Assembly: GCA_903877645.1 (NCBI GenBank)
Contig: CAIRES010000030.1
Span: forward strand, 1-34,146
DNA from: an uncultured Bacteroidota bacterium
GTDB lineage: Bacteria > Bacteroidota > Bacteroidia > Chitinophagales > Chitinophagaceae
Length of the DNA: 34,146 nt
Direction of reading: 5' to 3'
The notes under the pieces: model-generated
Databases searched by the model: none
What the model saw: the letters and a program-made list of their open reading frames with translations, nothing else
What the model was told of the DNA's origin: nothing
Program-made: the position numbers and the translations under genes
Shown: in pieces, positions 15,567 through 23,858 of the stretch
Layout of the letters: every line of letters starts with the position of its first letter
Numbering within the stretch: the first letter of the stretch is position 1

Positions 15567-15954
15567 ACCCTACCACATCAAACCATACCTTTTGCTCATC
15601 ATTCCAGTCGCCATTGTAGTTGATGGTGAGTTCCTCGCCTGCTGCTATTTCGCGCATGGTTTTGATGGATATGGTCTGCTCCTCATAATTCATGAAATAC
15701 TCGCAGGACGAAGCGTAGGAATGGTTGTAAATGGGTACCCAGCCAAGGGCCATACAGCACATTTGCGCCCCATCGGGCTGCCACTCGAAGATATAGTCGT
15801 GCAGGAGGGTCTTATCGAGCAGGAGGCGGTCTTCGGCGGTCATAATGATGACGGGGGCAATTTCTATTACAGTATCTGTGGGTATGGCGGTGGTGGCGAA
15901 CACTCCCCGCCCCTTGCTATGGGCGGCTGCTATGTATAGATCGGTATGGCGCAT
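15565..15954 (-). CDS. SET-domain protein, putative lysine methyltransferase
   Basis: The 129-residue protein is essentially a single SET domain. It opens with the typical SKGRGVFATTAIPTDTVIEI (about residues 13-32), has YNHSYASSCEY (about 76-86, the NHS motif of the SAM-binding pseudoknot) and ends GEELTINYNGDW (about 106-117), which holds the catalytic tyrosine. SET enzymes transfer a methyl group from SAM to lysine; bacterial ones have few known substrates. There is no post-SET cysteine cluster. A neighbouring ribosomal protein operon makes a ribosomal protein target conceivable, though the genes are convergent and unlinked in expression. The function is inferred from motifs. Confidence 0.85.
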   Translation of the reverse strand: MRHTDLYIAAAHSKGRGVFATTAIPTDTVIEIAPVIIMTAEDRLLLDKTLLHDYIFEWQPDGAQMCCMALGWVPIYNHSYASSCEYFMNYEEQTISIKTMREIAAGEELTINYNGDWNDEQKVWFDVVG

Positions 15955-16889
15955 AAGGTGGCTTTGTGGTGATTTTTTTATTGCGTGGACGAAAGTCCAT
16001 TTATTTGTTGGTAATCAAGTGATTGTGCTGTGTGATACTGTGCAAAAGCCGGTTGTTTTTGCTACATTCTTGCGCAGTATTGCGCTAAAGTTGCACGCGT
16101 GAAATGTTGAACCCGGCTCCTGCTTTTTTCATTTTTCTTACTGCTTTGTCATGCCGAAGTATGAGGCATCTATACGCTCCGCTTACTTCTGTTTGGCTTT
16201 TGTTGCCCGTCTGACCGGCAGGACAGGCTCACTTTGTTGCTCACAATTGCACCAGAAATTACCCATTGGTTGAAAAAAGCATTTTGGGTATTTTTTTTGC
16301 CAGGTATTTGTGTGGATCCACTACAGGCAATGGTTTCGGAGATAATGGAAATTACCCCTTTTTACCCCTTTTTACTCATTATTGCCAAAGTGTGGCCTTT
16401 TTTGCGACAAATGGATGTTTTTACTGCGCTATAGATTCGCTATTGAAAATAGGCTATGGCGGACAATCCTCCTTCGCTATCTGCAAAATCATTGAATAGC
16501 TATGGCGGACAAAGGTAAACACCTTTTGATGGCACAAAGATAAATTACAAAGGAATACAACCCAAGACGTTTTAGCTATGGGTGGTTTTATAAAATAGAT
16601 ATAGTATTAATTGCTCACAAATAAATTTCACCCAATCCACCTTCGCTTTATTGAACTAAGGTGATTCTGTGAGTACTGCGCGGGTGGATTCCTACTATGT
16701 CGGGGAACAGAAAAGTGTTTGGTTGTGATTGATGTCCGGCGCGAGGATGGGCAGGGGCAAGCCCGGCCCCTACGGCGAGTGAATTGTGTATATTACTCCT
16801 ATGTTGGGGAGAAAAATGTTTGGTGTAGGGTGCAGCGTGTACTCGTTTTTGGATGAAATGTCTGCGGCTTTTTTAAATTGTTAGCGGTA
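15955..16889. other. 935-base non-coding region with decayed repeats
   Basis: No credible gene is seen. The region holds GCTATGGCGGACAA twice (16453-16466, 16499-16512), and an inverted CACCTT...AAGGTG pair near 16643-16668. It also has a hairpin AGGGGC/GCCCCT (16753-16771) and two similar stretches near 16693 and 16797 that share CTATGT-GGGGA and TGTTTGGT. GTCATGCCGAAG near 16149 and an imperfect palindrome at 16205-16228 look like degraded intergenic repeats. Short ORFs here have no protein-like composition. Confidence 0.6.
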
Positions 16890-17777
16890 TCAATTATTGC
16901 CGATGTTTTTGAGGTAGTCTTGTTTCAGATCGTTCAGTTCCATATCGTAGCCGGGGCGGTCAAAAAATGCTTCGGGGTGGTAGCCATTGCCGGGCGGGTG
17001 CTTGGCCTGGAGATTGAACTGGCTGGCATGGGATGACAGCCAGATATCGAACTTTAGTTTGCTGAGGGCGTCAAATGTATATGCATAGTCCTTAATAATA
17101 TTGGGGTAAGCGGTAACTGCCGATAGCTTTGGTACGATGACGGAGGGCATATTGGCTATGAGCACACGATAAGAGCGGTTCTCGTCCTGCACGTCAAACA
17201 AAAAGCTGGTGGACCCTTTGGTGTGGCCGGGATGGTGCAGCGCCACTACCTGCATACCGCCAAAATTGATGGTATCGACATTATGTAACAGCACATCAGG
17301 CTTAACGGGATCAAACACCGGCTTTTTGCCGGGGAACGCATAGTCGGAACTGCCGCCATCTGCGAGTACCTCTGCTTCATTTTGGTTGACCATCAATTTT
17401 GCCCCGGTTAGTTTCTTTATTTGGGCCATAGCGCCCACATGATCGAAGTGGGCATGGGTAGCCAGCAGGACTTTAATATCTGCAAACCGGAAGCCCAGCA
17501 TTTCGATATGCTTACGTATCATGGGCTCAGACCCAGCCATCCCAGTGTTGATGAGTATGTGGCCCTGCGGACTGGTGATGAGGTAGCAGGCTAGGTCGTA
17601 TGTACCTACGTAGTAGAGGTTGCCGGCGATGCGGAAGGGCCTGTAGTCGCGCGACCATTCTTTTTTTGTGAAGGGCGGTTTAATGTGTGTTTGAGCTATT
17701 GCTGATATACCGGCGGTGAGCAGGCAGGCTGCGATGACTATCAGTTGTACCGATCTTTTAAATGCGTGCGTGTGCAT
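16890..17777 (-). CDS. Subclass B3-like metallo-beta-lactamase
   Basis: From the ATG at 17777 the protein has 295 residues with a signal peptide (HTHAFKRSVQLIVIAACLLT and so on, cut near AIAQ), so it should be periplasmic. All B3 zinc ligands are present: HAHFDH (H108, H110, D112, H113), the histidine of HHPGHTKGS (H185) and that of SSHASQF (H250). No cysteine takes the B1/B2 ligand position. Such enzymes hydrolyse beta-lactams including carbapenems; related lactonases exist, so activity is not proven. The longer in-frame start at 17825 is unlikely because a TAACTTTG promoter box lies between the two starts. The gene stands alone, with no adjacent regulator or mobile element. Confidence 0.85.
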   Translation of the reverse strand: MHTHAFKRSVQLIVIAACLLTAGISAIAQTHIKPPFTKKEWSRDYRPFRIAGNLYYVGTYDLACYLITSPQGHILINTGMAGSEPMIRKHIEMLGFRFADIKVLLATHAHFDHVGAMAQIKKLTGAKLMVNQNEAEVLADGGSSDYAFPGKKPVFDPVKPDVLLHNVDTINFGGMQVVALHHPGHTKGSTSFLFDVQDENRSYRVLIANMPSVIVPKLSAVTAYPNIIKDYAYTFDALSKLKFDIWLSSHASQFNLQAKHPPGNGYHPEAFFDRPGYDMELNDLKQDYLKNIGNN

Positions 17778-17785
17778 AAGGGAGG

Positions 17786-17793
17786 CAAAGTTA
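17786..17793 (-). promoter_or_regulatory. -7 promoter box of the B3-like gene
   Basis: TAACTTTG on the minus strand ends nine bases before the ATG at 17777. Transcription would begin only a few bases before the start codon, giving an almost leaderless message and supporting this start over 17825. Confidence 0.55.
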
Positions 17794-17933
17794 TGATTTC
17801 CGGTGGGAGATATGTTTAACCGCAAAGGCGCAGAGGCGAGATTCGTTTAACTCCATGTTTGGTTAATTTGTCAATAATTCTTTTTTTAACAGTCTTTTTT
17901 ATATTTTTACAACACCAAACCGTATGCATTGAT

Positions 17934-18785
17934 ATGAATATATTCAAAAAGCAACTTATTGTTCTGGCCACAGCCTTGTGTATAGCCCCTATAGCGGGTT
18001 TTGCGCAATACCAGTTTGAGCTTAAGCCGTTTCTCAGCTACTTTAAAGATGCTAAACGCTACGAACTCAGCTTTAACTATGTGATGCCGCAGGGGTATTT
18101 TTACGGCACATCGCAGGTGAAAAATGGCACTTACGTCGTGGGTGATACTACTATAAAAAGGACCAATACCGCAACCGGCATTGGTGGCTCTATAGGCCTT
18201 ACGCTGCCTTTTAAGGCTACGGGCCATATCAGTTGCTGGGCTATGTCGCTGCAACTGATGGTGAATGAGCTGACGTGGAATGACATCAACAGCACATATG
18301 GCACCGATCTGAAGGTAGTAGCCCCCACTTCTAATGCACTTACTGCCACCACATTACAGATCGGATTGCCAATAGGCGTAGACTGGATGGTGGGCAACCA
18401 TGCCATTGATACCAAAAGGCTGCCATTGGGCGCTGCCTTCGGTGCCGGATTGATGCCGCAATTCAACTCTACTGCGCTTAACGGCGCTACTTATCCCGGC
18501 CTGAAAAGCGGTATCGGATTTGGTGTGACCCCTTATGTGAAAGTAGAAGCATCGTTCTATGTAGGGCTGGATGTAAAGGTACGCGCATTGTATACTATGG
18601 GTAGTAAGATAGACCTGCTGGGTGTGAACCAGGCCATAAGCGACTATACCGACGGGCCTTTCAAGATCACCTCTACCAGCAACCTGATGCTTTCATTTGT
18701 GATCATGCCTTTCTCGGGCGGCTGGAAAGAAACCAACTGGTGGAATACGTACGATACTTATAACAGGCACGATAGGTTTAACTAG
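17934..18785 (+). CDS. Outer-membrane-type protein of unknown function
   Basis: From the ATG at 17934 the product has 283 residues with a signal peptide (MNIFKKQLIVLATALCIAPI, cut near GFAQ). An upstream in-frame start at 17859 would add 25 hydrophobic residues ahead of the signal and is less likely. The mature part alternates short hydrophobic and polar residues with many Gly, Thr and aromatic residues (for example SGIGFGVTPYVKVEASFYVG), as in outer-membrane beta barrels. The end is rich in Trp, Tyr and Asn (NWWNTYDTYNRHDRFN) and is not a T9SS domain. I do not recognise a characterised family. It is divergent from the B3-like gene. Confidence 0.7.
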   Translation: MNIFKKQLIVLATALCIAPIAGFAQYQFELKPFLSYFKDAKRYELSFNYVMPQGYFYGTSQVKNGTYVVGDTTIKRTNTATGIGGSIGLTLPFKATGHISCWAMSLQLMVNELTWNDINSTYGTDLKVVAPTSNALTATTLQIGLPIGVDWMVGNHAIDTKRLPLGAAFGAGLMPQFNSTALNGATYPGLKSGIGFGVTPYVKVEASFYVGLDVKVRALYTMGSKIDLLGVNQAISDYTDGPFKITSTSNLMLSFVIMPFSGGWKETNWWNTYDTYNRHDRFN

Positions 18786-18943
18786 GTTTAAATTCCAGGG
18801 TACAAGTTCTAAGTTCCAAATTCCAGGGTACAAATTACAAATTGCGTTCCGATCGTTATCGGGAGACTACCCCGGCCCTAAAGGGAGATGTTATCTATAG
18901 AAGTGGGGCACTTCTTGTATAACGTTTGCTGCATTCATCGTTC
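18786..18943. repeat. Intergenic direct repeats and hairpins
   Basis: AAATTCCAGGGTACAA occurs twice (18790-18805, 18818-18833), followed by the hairpin CCGAT-CGTT-ATCGG (18849-18862) and CCCGGCCCTAAAGGG. These look like common Bacteroidota intergenic repeat remnants. No gene is seen. Confidence 0.6.
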
Positions 18944-19690
18944 TTATAAAGAGCATACAGGTGTTTTTACGTCGTGGTAAAAGAGGAATTGCCAGGCTTC
19001 TTCCCTGCCCTGTTTTGCGTACTGTTCGCGGAGGTGCATGGCTTTCTTGCCGTCATAGTCATACTTGGCTATGTACTTCATTTTCAACTGCTTAAGCTGT
19101 GGTGCTTCATCTCCTCCATAAAATACTTTATTCTTACCGTCATCGATGAGGTATACGATATGCTGTGGGCTGTGGCCACCTGAATGAGTGAAGTGGATGT
19201 AGCCATCGATAAGGCCGGTTTCTCCATCGAGCCACTTCACCTGTGCGGTGGTGAGGAGGGGTTCAATATCTTCGGGGTGATAGGATGGATAACCAGTCTT
19301 TAAAGCAAAGTCGGCCTCGGAGCGGTAGATGTAGTAGTCGGCATTCGGGAAGGTGGTATGTACCATTCCTTTGTCATCGGCAAATGTGAGGCAGCCGGCG
19401 TGGTCTTTGTGCAGGTGCGATAAGAGAACTTTGGTGACGGCGGCCGGCTCATATCCCTGCTTTTGTATGTTATCGTGTATCTGGAGTATACCGTCTTTAT
19501 TCTTTACACCAAGGCCTGTATCGAACACAATGACATCCTTATCAGTAACCACCAGGAAAGGCTGCACCTCTATCAGCAATGATCCTATAGAACGATCATT
19601 GAGCTCGTCCTGCGATTGATCGAACGGAATGAACTGTTTATCGTGCCCGACTGTGAATACGCCTTCTGATAGTGGAAAGATCTGTGCCAT
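18944..19690 (-). CDS. MBL-fold metallo-hydrolase
   Basis: The 248-residue protein has the metallo-beta-lactamase fold motif HLHKDHAG (about residues 92-99), FDTGLG before it, the later ligand region HSGGHSPQHI and FYGGDEA, and a final histidine near FLFYHD. It lacks a signal peptide and so is cytoplasmic. The order of motifs resembles the lactonase-like branch (AttM/AiiA-type and relatives), but many MBL hydrolases share it and the substrate cannot be told. It is a separate family from the B3-like enzyme 1.2 kb away. It has its own promoter box and lies downstream of, but is separated by a terminator from, ndk on the same strand. Confidence 0.82.
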   Translation of the reverse strand: MAQIFPLSEGVFTVGHDKQFIPFDQSQDELNDRSIGSLLIEVQPFLVVTDKDVIVFDTGLGVKNKDGILQIHDNIQKQGYEPAAVTKVLLSHLHKDHAGCLTFADDKGMVHTTFPNADYYIYRSEADFALKTGYPSYHPEDIEPLLTTAQVKWLDGETGLIDGYIHFTHSGGHSPQHIVYLIDDGKNKVFYGGDEAPQLKQLKMKYIAKYDYDGKKAMHLREQYAKQGREEAWQFLFYHDVKTPVCSL

Positions 19691-19725
19691 TGAGTTAATG
19701 TGAGGGGAATCTGCTTATTGAAGAA

Positions 19726-19733
19726 CAAAGGTA
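19726..19733 (-). promoter_or_regulatory. -7 promoter box of the MBL-fold hydrolase gene
   Basis: TACCTTTG on the minus strand, 36 bases before the ATG at 19690, matches TAnnTTTG. Confidence 0.55.
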
Positions 19734-19763
19734 CTTACTGAAGAGGTAAAGCGGATAAAAAGA

Positions 19764-19793
19764 GAAGCCATATCTCTTTCGAAATATGGCTTC
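19764..19793 (-). terminator. Rho-independent terminator of ndk
   Basis: GAAGCCATAT (19764-19773) pairs with ATATGGCTTC (19784-19793). On the minus strand the stem is followed by CTCTTTTTAT. It lies 25 bases past the ndk stop. Confidence 0.8.
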
Positions 19794-19817
19794 CTATATG
19801 ATGATGTATCAATTTGC

Positions 19818-20234
19818 TTAGAACCTTTCGAGGCCGTTGAAGAAGAAGTTGCCTTCTATAGCGGCGTTCTCATCGCTATCAGAGCCATGTACAGCGTTCT
19901 CGCCAATGGATGCAGCATATTTCTTGCGGATAGTGCCTTCTTCTGCCTGTGCAGGATTGGTAGCGCCTATCAGTGTGCGGAAATCAGCAACAGCATTGCC
20001 TTTTTCGAGGATAGCCGCTACTATAGGGCCGCTGCTCATGAATTCAGTCAGTTCGCCGTAAAAAGGGCGGGCTGCATGTACTTCGTAGAATTTCTCGGCC
20101 TGCTGCTTAGTGAGGAACAGGTATTTCATAGCCACGATGCGGAAACCGCCGGCGTTGATCATTTGAAGGATATTGCCAATGTTGCCTGCTTTTACAGCGT
20201 CCGGCTTGATCATTGTGAATGTACGGTTAGACAT
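19818..20234 (-). CDS. ndk: Nucleoside diphosphate kinase
   Basis: The protein has 138 residues from the ATG at 20234 ([14 protein letters not shown]), the normal family length. A longer in-frame start would add 47 residues through the promoter region and was rejected. The phosphate-accepting histidine is H116 in [12 protein letters not shown], and the [13 protein letters not shown] and [14 protein letters not shown] motifs are intact. NDK transfers the gamma phosphate from ATP to other nucleoside diphosphates through a phosphohistidine. It is transcribed away from nrnA, from a TACCTTTG promoter, and has its own terminator. Confidence 0.97.
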   Translation of the reverse strand: MSNRTFTMIKPDAVKAGNIGNILQMINAGGFRIVAMKYLFLTKQQAEKFYEVHAARPFYGELTEFMSSGPIVAAILEKGNAVADFRTLIGATNPAQAEEGTIRKKYAASIGENAVHGSDSDENAAIEGNFFFNGLERF

Positions 20235-20261
20235 ATTATAACGGATTTTTAGATAATGGCG

Positions 20262-20269
20262 CAAAGGTA
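20262..20269 (-). promoter_or_regulatory. -7 promoter box of ndk
   Basis: TACCTTTG on the minus strand, 27 bases before the ndk ATG, is identical to the box of rplK and tRNA-Met. Confidence 0.6.
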
Positions 20270-20398
20270 ATGCAAAAAATGCGCAGGAGGATTTGATAAA
20301 AGTTAAAAATGTATTAAGACCTCTCCCCAGCCCTCTACAAATGAGCGGGACGTATGGTGTAAGAAACGAGGACAAAATGTGATGAGCGCAGGTATTTA

Positions 20399-20433
20399 TT
20401 TGTTTTTTTTAACAGGTAGAAACCCTAACTTTG
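20399..20433 (+). promoter_or_regulatory. Promoter of the nrnA-FKBP-M1 operon
   Basis: TTTG (20399-20402) and TAACTTTG (20426-20433), 23 bases apart, form a Bacteroidota-type promoter with a leader of about 45 bases before nrnA. Confidence 0.6.
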
Positions 20434-20481
20434 CAGCCCCGTAGAATAGTTCCGTATATGCGGAAACCGGGAATATAGCAC

Positions 20482-21480
20482 ATGCGCCCGATACAAGACG
20501 CCTTCCCTTTACTGGAGACACCCAAGAAAATCTTCATCACAACCCATCACAAGCCCGATGGTGATGCGATAGGCAGCATGCTGGGGCTTTATCACTACCT
20601 CGTCAAAAAGGGGCATAAAGTAACGCCTGTTTCGCCGTGCGAAATACCTGATTTTTTGGCATGGATGCCGGGCGTGAATGTGATGCTGGACTATGAGGCA
20701 CAACAGCAGGAATCGCTTGCTGCGCTAAAAAGTGCGGACCTGATCTTTTGCCTCGATTTTAATGATTACAACCGCACGAAGCACCTGGAGCAACCGCTTG
20801 CAGAGGCTACCCAACCCAAGATTTTATTAGACCACCACCTGTTTCCCAAACCGGTATGGGATTACGGCACCAGCCTGCCGGAGAAAAGCAGTACCTGCGA
20901 GATGGTGTATGACTTTATCAACCAATGTGGCGACAATGCATTGATAGATCTGGACATTGCTGCCTGCCTGTATACCGGGCTGATGACAGATACGGGTTCA
21001 TTCAAATTTCCGATCACCAGCGCCGCAGTACACCTGATGGCTGCCGATCTGAAAAGCCGGGGACTGGATCATACCCGTATACATGAGGAGGTTTACGACT
21101 CATGGAGCGAGAACCGGATGCGCTTCCTTGGGTATGTGCTGATCGAGAGAATGGAAGTATTCAAAAAGTACAATTCAGCGCTCATTACTTTGTCGAGAAA
21201 GGACATGAACATGTTCAATATACAAAGCGGGGACTCTGAAGGGCTGGTGAATTATCCATTAAGCATATCGGGTATTAAATTTGCTACACTGATCACTGAG
21301 CGGACGGATGAGGTAAAAATGTCGTTCCGCAGCAAGGGCGACTTTGACGTGAGTTCGTTTGCCCGCAATTATTTTGAAGGCGGCGGTCACTTCAATGCTT
21401 CCGGCGGCAGGTCAAAAACATCTTTAACAGAGACAATAGTATATTTTAAGAAAATTTTGTCGGATATTCACCCAAAATAA
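20482..21480 (+). CDS. nrnA: NrnA-like DHH phosphoesterase (nanoRNase/pAp phosphatase)
   Basis: The 332-residue protein has the DHH/DHHA1 architecture. The metal-binding motifs are THHKPDGDA (H22, H23, D26, D28), D92 in CLDFND and D117-H118-H119, and the C-terminal DHHA1 domain ends with EGGGHFNASGG. NrnA-type enzymes degrade short oligoribonucleotides and dephosphorylate pAp. In this family the same fold also acts on cyclic dinucleotides, so that activity cannot be excluded. It heads a run of five same-strand genes with 31-54 base gaps or overlaps. I recall DHH phosphoesterase, ndk and FKBP isomerases adjoining in other Bacteroidota, including near gldI, but could not check this. Confidence 0.9.
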   Translation: MRPIQDAFPLLETPKKIFITTHHKPDGDAIGSMLGLYHYLVKKGHKVTPVSPCEIPDFLAWMPGVNVMLDYEAQQQESLAALKSADLIFCLDFNDYNRTKHLEQPLAEATQPKILLDHHLFPKPVWDYGTSLPEKSSTCEMVYDFINQCGDNALIDLDIAACLYTGLMTDTGSFKFPITSAAVHLMAADLKSRGLDHTRIHEEVYDSWSENRMRFLGYVLIERMEVFKKYNSALITLSRKDMNMFNIQSGDSEGLVNYPLSISGIKFATLITERTDEVKMSFRSKGDFDVSSFARNYFEGGGHFNASGGRSKTSLTETIVYFKKILSDIHPK

Positions 21481-21514
21481 TTAAAACCTAAACATTAAAC
21501 ATAAATAAACAGAC

Positions 21515-22432
21515 ATGATAAAAAGGTTCTTACCGATCGCATTAATCAGCGCACTTGCTATAAGCACAACGAGCTGTAACAGTAACAATGGCTTTAAAAA
21601 ATACAAAGGCCTGGAGTACAAGATCATTAAAGATGCACCCGGCAAAACTGCCAGCATGGGTGATATTGTTGAATTCAATATTGTAGCAAAGGCCGACACC
21701 TTTAGTTTGGCCGACTCAAGGAAGAGTGGCCAGCCCGGCATGATGCGCGTGGAAGAAGTGAAGAAAGCAGGCGACCTGCAGGCGATTTTTCCATTGTTAT
21801 CGGTAGGTGACAGCGCAGTGGTGGTGATCTCTTGCGATACATTGTTGAAGAACATACCACCTGCCCAGAAACAACTGCCACCATGGTTGAAGAAAGGCAA
21901 TAAGATCACCATCAATATCTCTATTGTATCTATCAAATCGATGGAGCAGATGCAGAAGGATATGGATGCTAAAGCTGCTACACAGATGTCAACCGATGAT
22001 AAGATATTGCAGGACTACTTTGCAAAGAACAACATCAAGCCAACTAAAACAGCTTCAGGTCTTTATTATACTATCGTAAAAGAAGGATCGGGTGATGCGA
22101 TCGCAAAGGGGCAGTCTGTAACGATGAACTATACCGGCAAAACACTTGACGGCAAGACCTTTGACTCTAACACTGACGAACAGTTCAAGCACAAACAGCC
22201 ATTTACATTTACCGTAGGTGTAGGCCAGGTGATCAAGGGCTGGGATGAAGGCGTGTTGTTGCTGAAAAAAGGTGGCAAGGCTATGTTCTACATTCCTTCT
22301 CCGCTGGCATACGGCGCACAGAGCCCGAGCCCGGACATTGCTCCTAATGCTATACTCACATTTGATGTAGAAGTGACTGATGTAAAGGCAAGCGCTCCGC
22401 AACCACAGGGACAGCCACAGCCAATGCAATAA
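21515..22432 (+). CDS. FKBP-type peptidyl-prolyl isomerase lipoprotein
   Basis: This 305-residue protein has a lipoprotein signal with lipobox ISTTSC (C21). Residues about 33-145 form a degenerate FKBP-like domain (GLEYKIIKDA start, no VIKGW motif). A linker DDKILQDYFAKNNIKPTKTA leads to a complete FKBP domain (about 183-295) with VTMNYTGKTLDGKTFDSN, VGQVIKGWDEG, KAMFYIPSPLAYG and NAILTFDVEV. The tail is Pro/Gln-rich. FKBPs catalyse cis-trans isomerisation of proline bonds, here in the periplasm on the membrane surface. It is followed by two related genes. The related GldI lipoprotein of flavobacteria is needed for gliding; whether this is an ortholog is not decided. Confidence 0.92.
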   Translation: MIKRFLPIALISALAISTTSCNSNNGFKKYKGLEYKIIKDAPGKTASMGDIVEFNIVAKADTFSLADSRKSGQPGMMRVEEVKKAGDLQAIFPLLSVGDSAVVVISCDTLLKNIPPAQKQLPPWLKKGNKITINISIVSIKSMEQMQKDMDAKAATQMSTDDKILQDYFAKNNIKPTKTASGLYYTIVKEGSGDAIAKGQSVTMNYTGKTLDGKTFDSNTDEQFKHKQPFTFTVGVGQVIKGWDEGVLLLKKGGKAMFYIPSPLAYGAQSPSPDIAPNAILTFDVEVTDVKASAPQPQGQPQPMQ

Positions 22433-22486
22433 TCAGATATAATACAACAACTATCATTAATCAACAACCTCACTAAACAGATAAAA

Positions 22487-23827
22487 ATGAAAAGACTGTC
22501 AGGAATTACCCTTTTCTTTTCGGTACTCACCATAGGATCATTTGTCCATACATCGCCGGCTTTGGCCCAGGATAAGAAAGCTACGGCAGGCACCAAGATG
22601 TCTGACGGCTTTATGAAACTGGAAAGCGGCCTTGAATATAAGATCATTAAACATGGTAGCGGCAAGAAAAAACCGGTGATCAATGATCATATAGAGCTGA
22701 ATATACTTTTGCATGTAGGCGATAGTGTGATCTTTAATTCAAGAAAAATGAATAATGATAAGCCTGTTCCATTGCCTATTACCGCACCAAAGTTCAAAGG
22801 CGACCCTATGGAAGGCTTTATGCTGATGGCCGTTGGAGATAGTGCAGTGTTCAGGTTGCCGGTTGATTCTATGAAGAAAATAGGTGGCCTGCAGCCGTGG
22901 ATGAAGGAAGGCCAGAAAGTGGAGTATGATGTAACCCTGGTATCTGCGGTATCTGACGCAGAATTCAAAAAAGATGCAGCAGAAAAGGAAGGCAAACAGA
23001 AGAATATAGATGATAAGCTGCTACAAGAGTATTTTACAAAGAACAAGATCAAGCCAATGAAAACGGCTTCGGGTTTGTATTATACCATATCGGCACCCGG
23101 AACAGGTGAACAGATCAAAGCAGGCCAGACTGTGAATGTGGACTATACAGGTATGTTCATGGATGGTAAGAAATTCGACTCGAACGTAGATTCGGCTTTC
23201 CATCATGTACAGCCCTTCTCACTTGAAGTAGGTAAAGGCCATGTGATCAAAGGATGGGACGAAGGCTTACAACTGTTGAAAGAGGGATCAAAGGCGATGT
23301 TCTATATACCATCAGGCCTCGCTTATGGAAGTGTGGACAGGGGACCTCAGATACCTGCCAATTCTATATTGGTATTTGAAGTAGAGATCACCGATGTGCA
23401 AAAACCAGGCCACCAGGCCGAAACAGATGATAAACTCATCAGGCAGTATTTGCTTAAGAACAATATACAGGCTACTAAAACAGAATCCGGCCTTTATTAT
23501 GTGATCACTACACCGGGTACAGGTGAGAATGCTGCACCAGGTAAAAAGGTGAGCATGAACTACCTCGGGACGTTGCTTGACGGCAAAAAGTTTGATGGTA
23601 ACATAGATGAAAACTGGATGCCCGTAACCGGCCGCACACCATTCAGCTTTACATTAGGCGTAGGCCAGGTGATCAAAGGCTGGGACGAAGGCGTACAGCA
23701 TTTGAAAAAAGGCAGCAGGGGTATCTTCTTTATTCCATCGGCGCTGGGTTATGGAGAAAGAGGCCAGGGACCAATACCGGCTAACTCAGTTCTTATTTTT
23801 AATGTTGAGTTATTAGGTATGGAATAA
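22487..23827 (+). CDS. Multi-domain FKBP-type peptidyl-prolyl isomerase
   Basis: The 446-residue protein has a signal peptide (MKRLSGITLFFSVLTIGSFV, cut near ALAQ) and no lipobox, so it is periplasmic. Domain 1 (about 45-150) is a degenerate FKBP-like unit starting GLEYKIIKHGSG. Domains 2 (about 203-305) and 3 (about 350-446) are complete, with FDSN/FDGN, VIKGWDEG, MFYIPSGLAYG/IFFIPSALGYG and NSILVFEVE/NSVLIFNVE. Each complete domain is preceded by the same linker type (DDKLLQEYFTKNKIKPMKTA and DDKLIRQYLLKNNIQATKTE). It looks like the previous gene plus one extra FKBP unit, and domain 3 matches the next gene closely. It probably assists folding of secreted proteins. Confidence 0.92.
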   Translation: MKRLSGITLFFSVLTIGSFVHTSPALAQDKKATAGTKMSDGFMKLESGLEYKIIKHGSGKKKPVINDHIELNILLHVGDSVIFNSRKMNNDKPVPLPITAPKFKGDPMEGFMLMAVGDSAVFRLPVDSMKKIGGLQPWMKEGQKVEYDVTLVSAVSDAEFKKDAAEKEGKQKNIDDKLLQEYFTKNKIKPMKTASGLYYTISAPGTGEQIKAGQTVNVDYTGMFMDGKKFDSNVDSAFHHVQPFSLEVGKGHVIKGWDEGLQLLKEGSKAMFYIPSGLAYGSVDRGPQIPANSILVFEVEITDVQKPGHQAETDDKLIRQYLLKNNIQATKTESGLYYVITTPGTGENAAPGKKVSMNYLGTLLDGKKFDGNIDENWMPVTGRTPFSFTLGVGQVIKGWDEGVQHLKKGSRGIFFIPSALGYGERGQGPIPANSVLIFNVELLGME

Positions 23828-23858
23828 TAGTCAGTTCACTTTATCAAAACCAGAAATT

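Noticed and set aside
16234-16499. Two overlapping short ORFs in the 15955-16889 gap
   Set aside because: They overlap in different frames, show no protein-like pattern and run through repeated motifs.
16890-19690. A beta-lactam resistance or quorum-quenching island from two MBL-fold genes
   Set aside because: The two enzymes belong to different branches, have separate promoters and show no mobile element or regulator nearby.
20235-20375. 47-codon N-terminal extension of ndk
   Set aside because: It would cover the TACCTTTG promoter box, and the shorter form has the standard family length and start.
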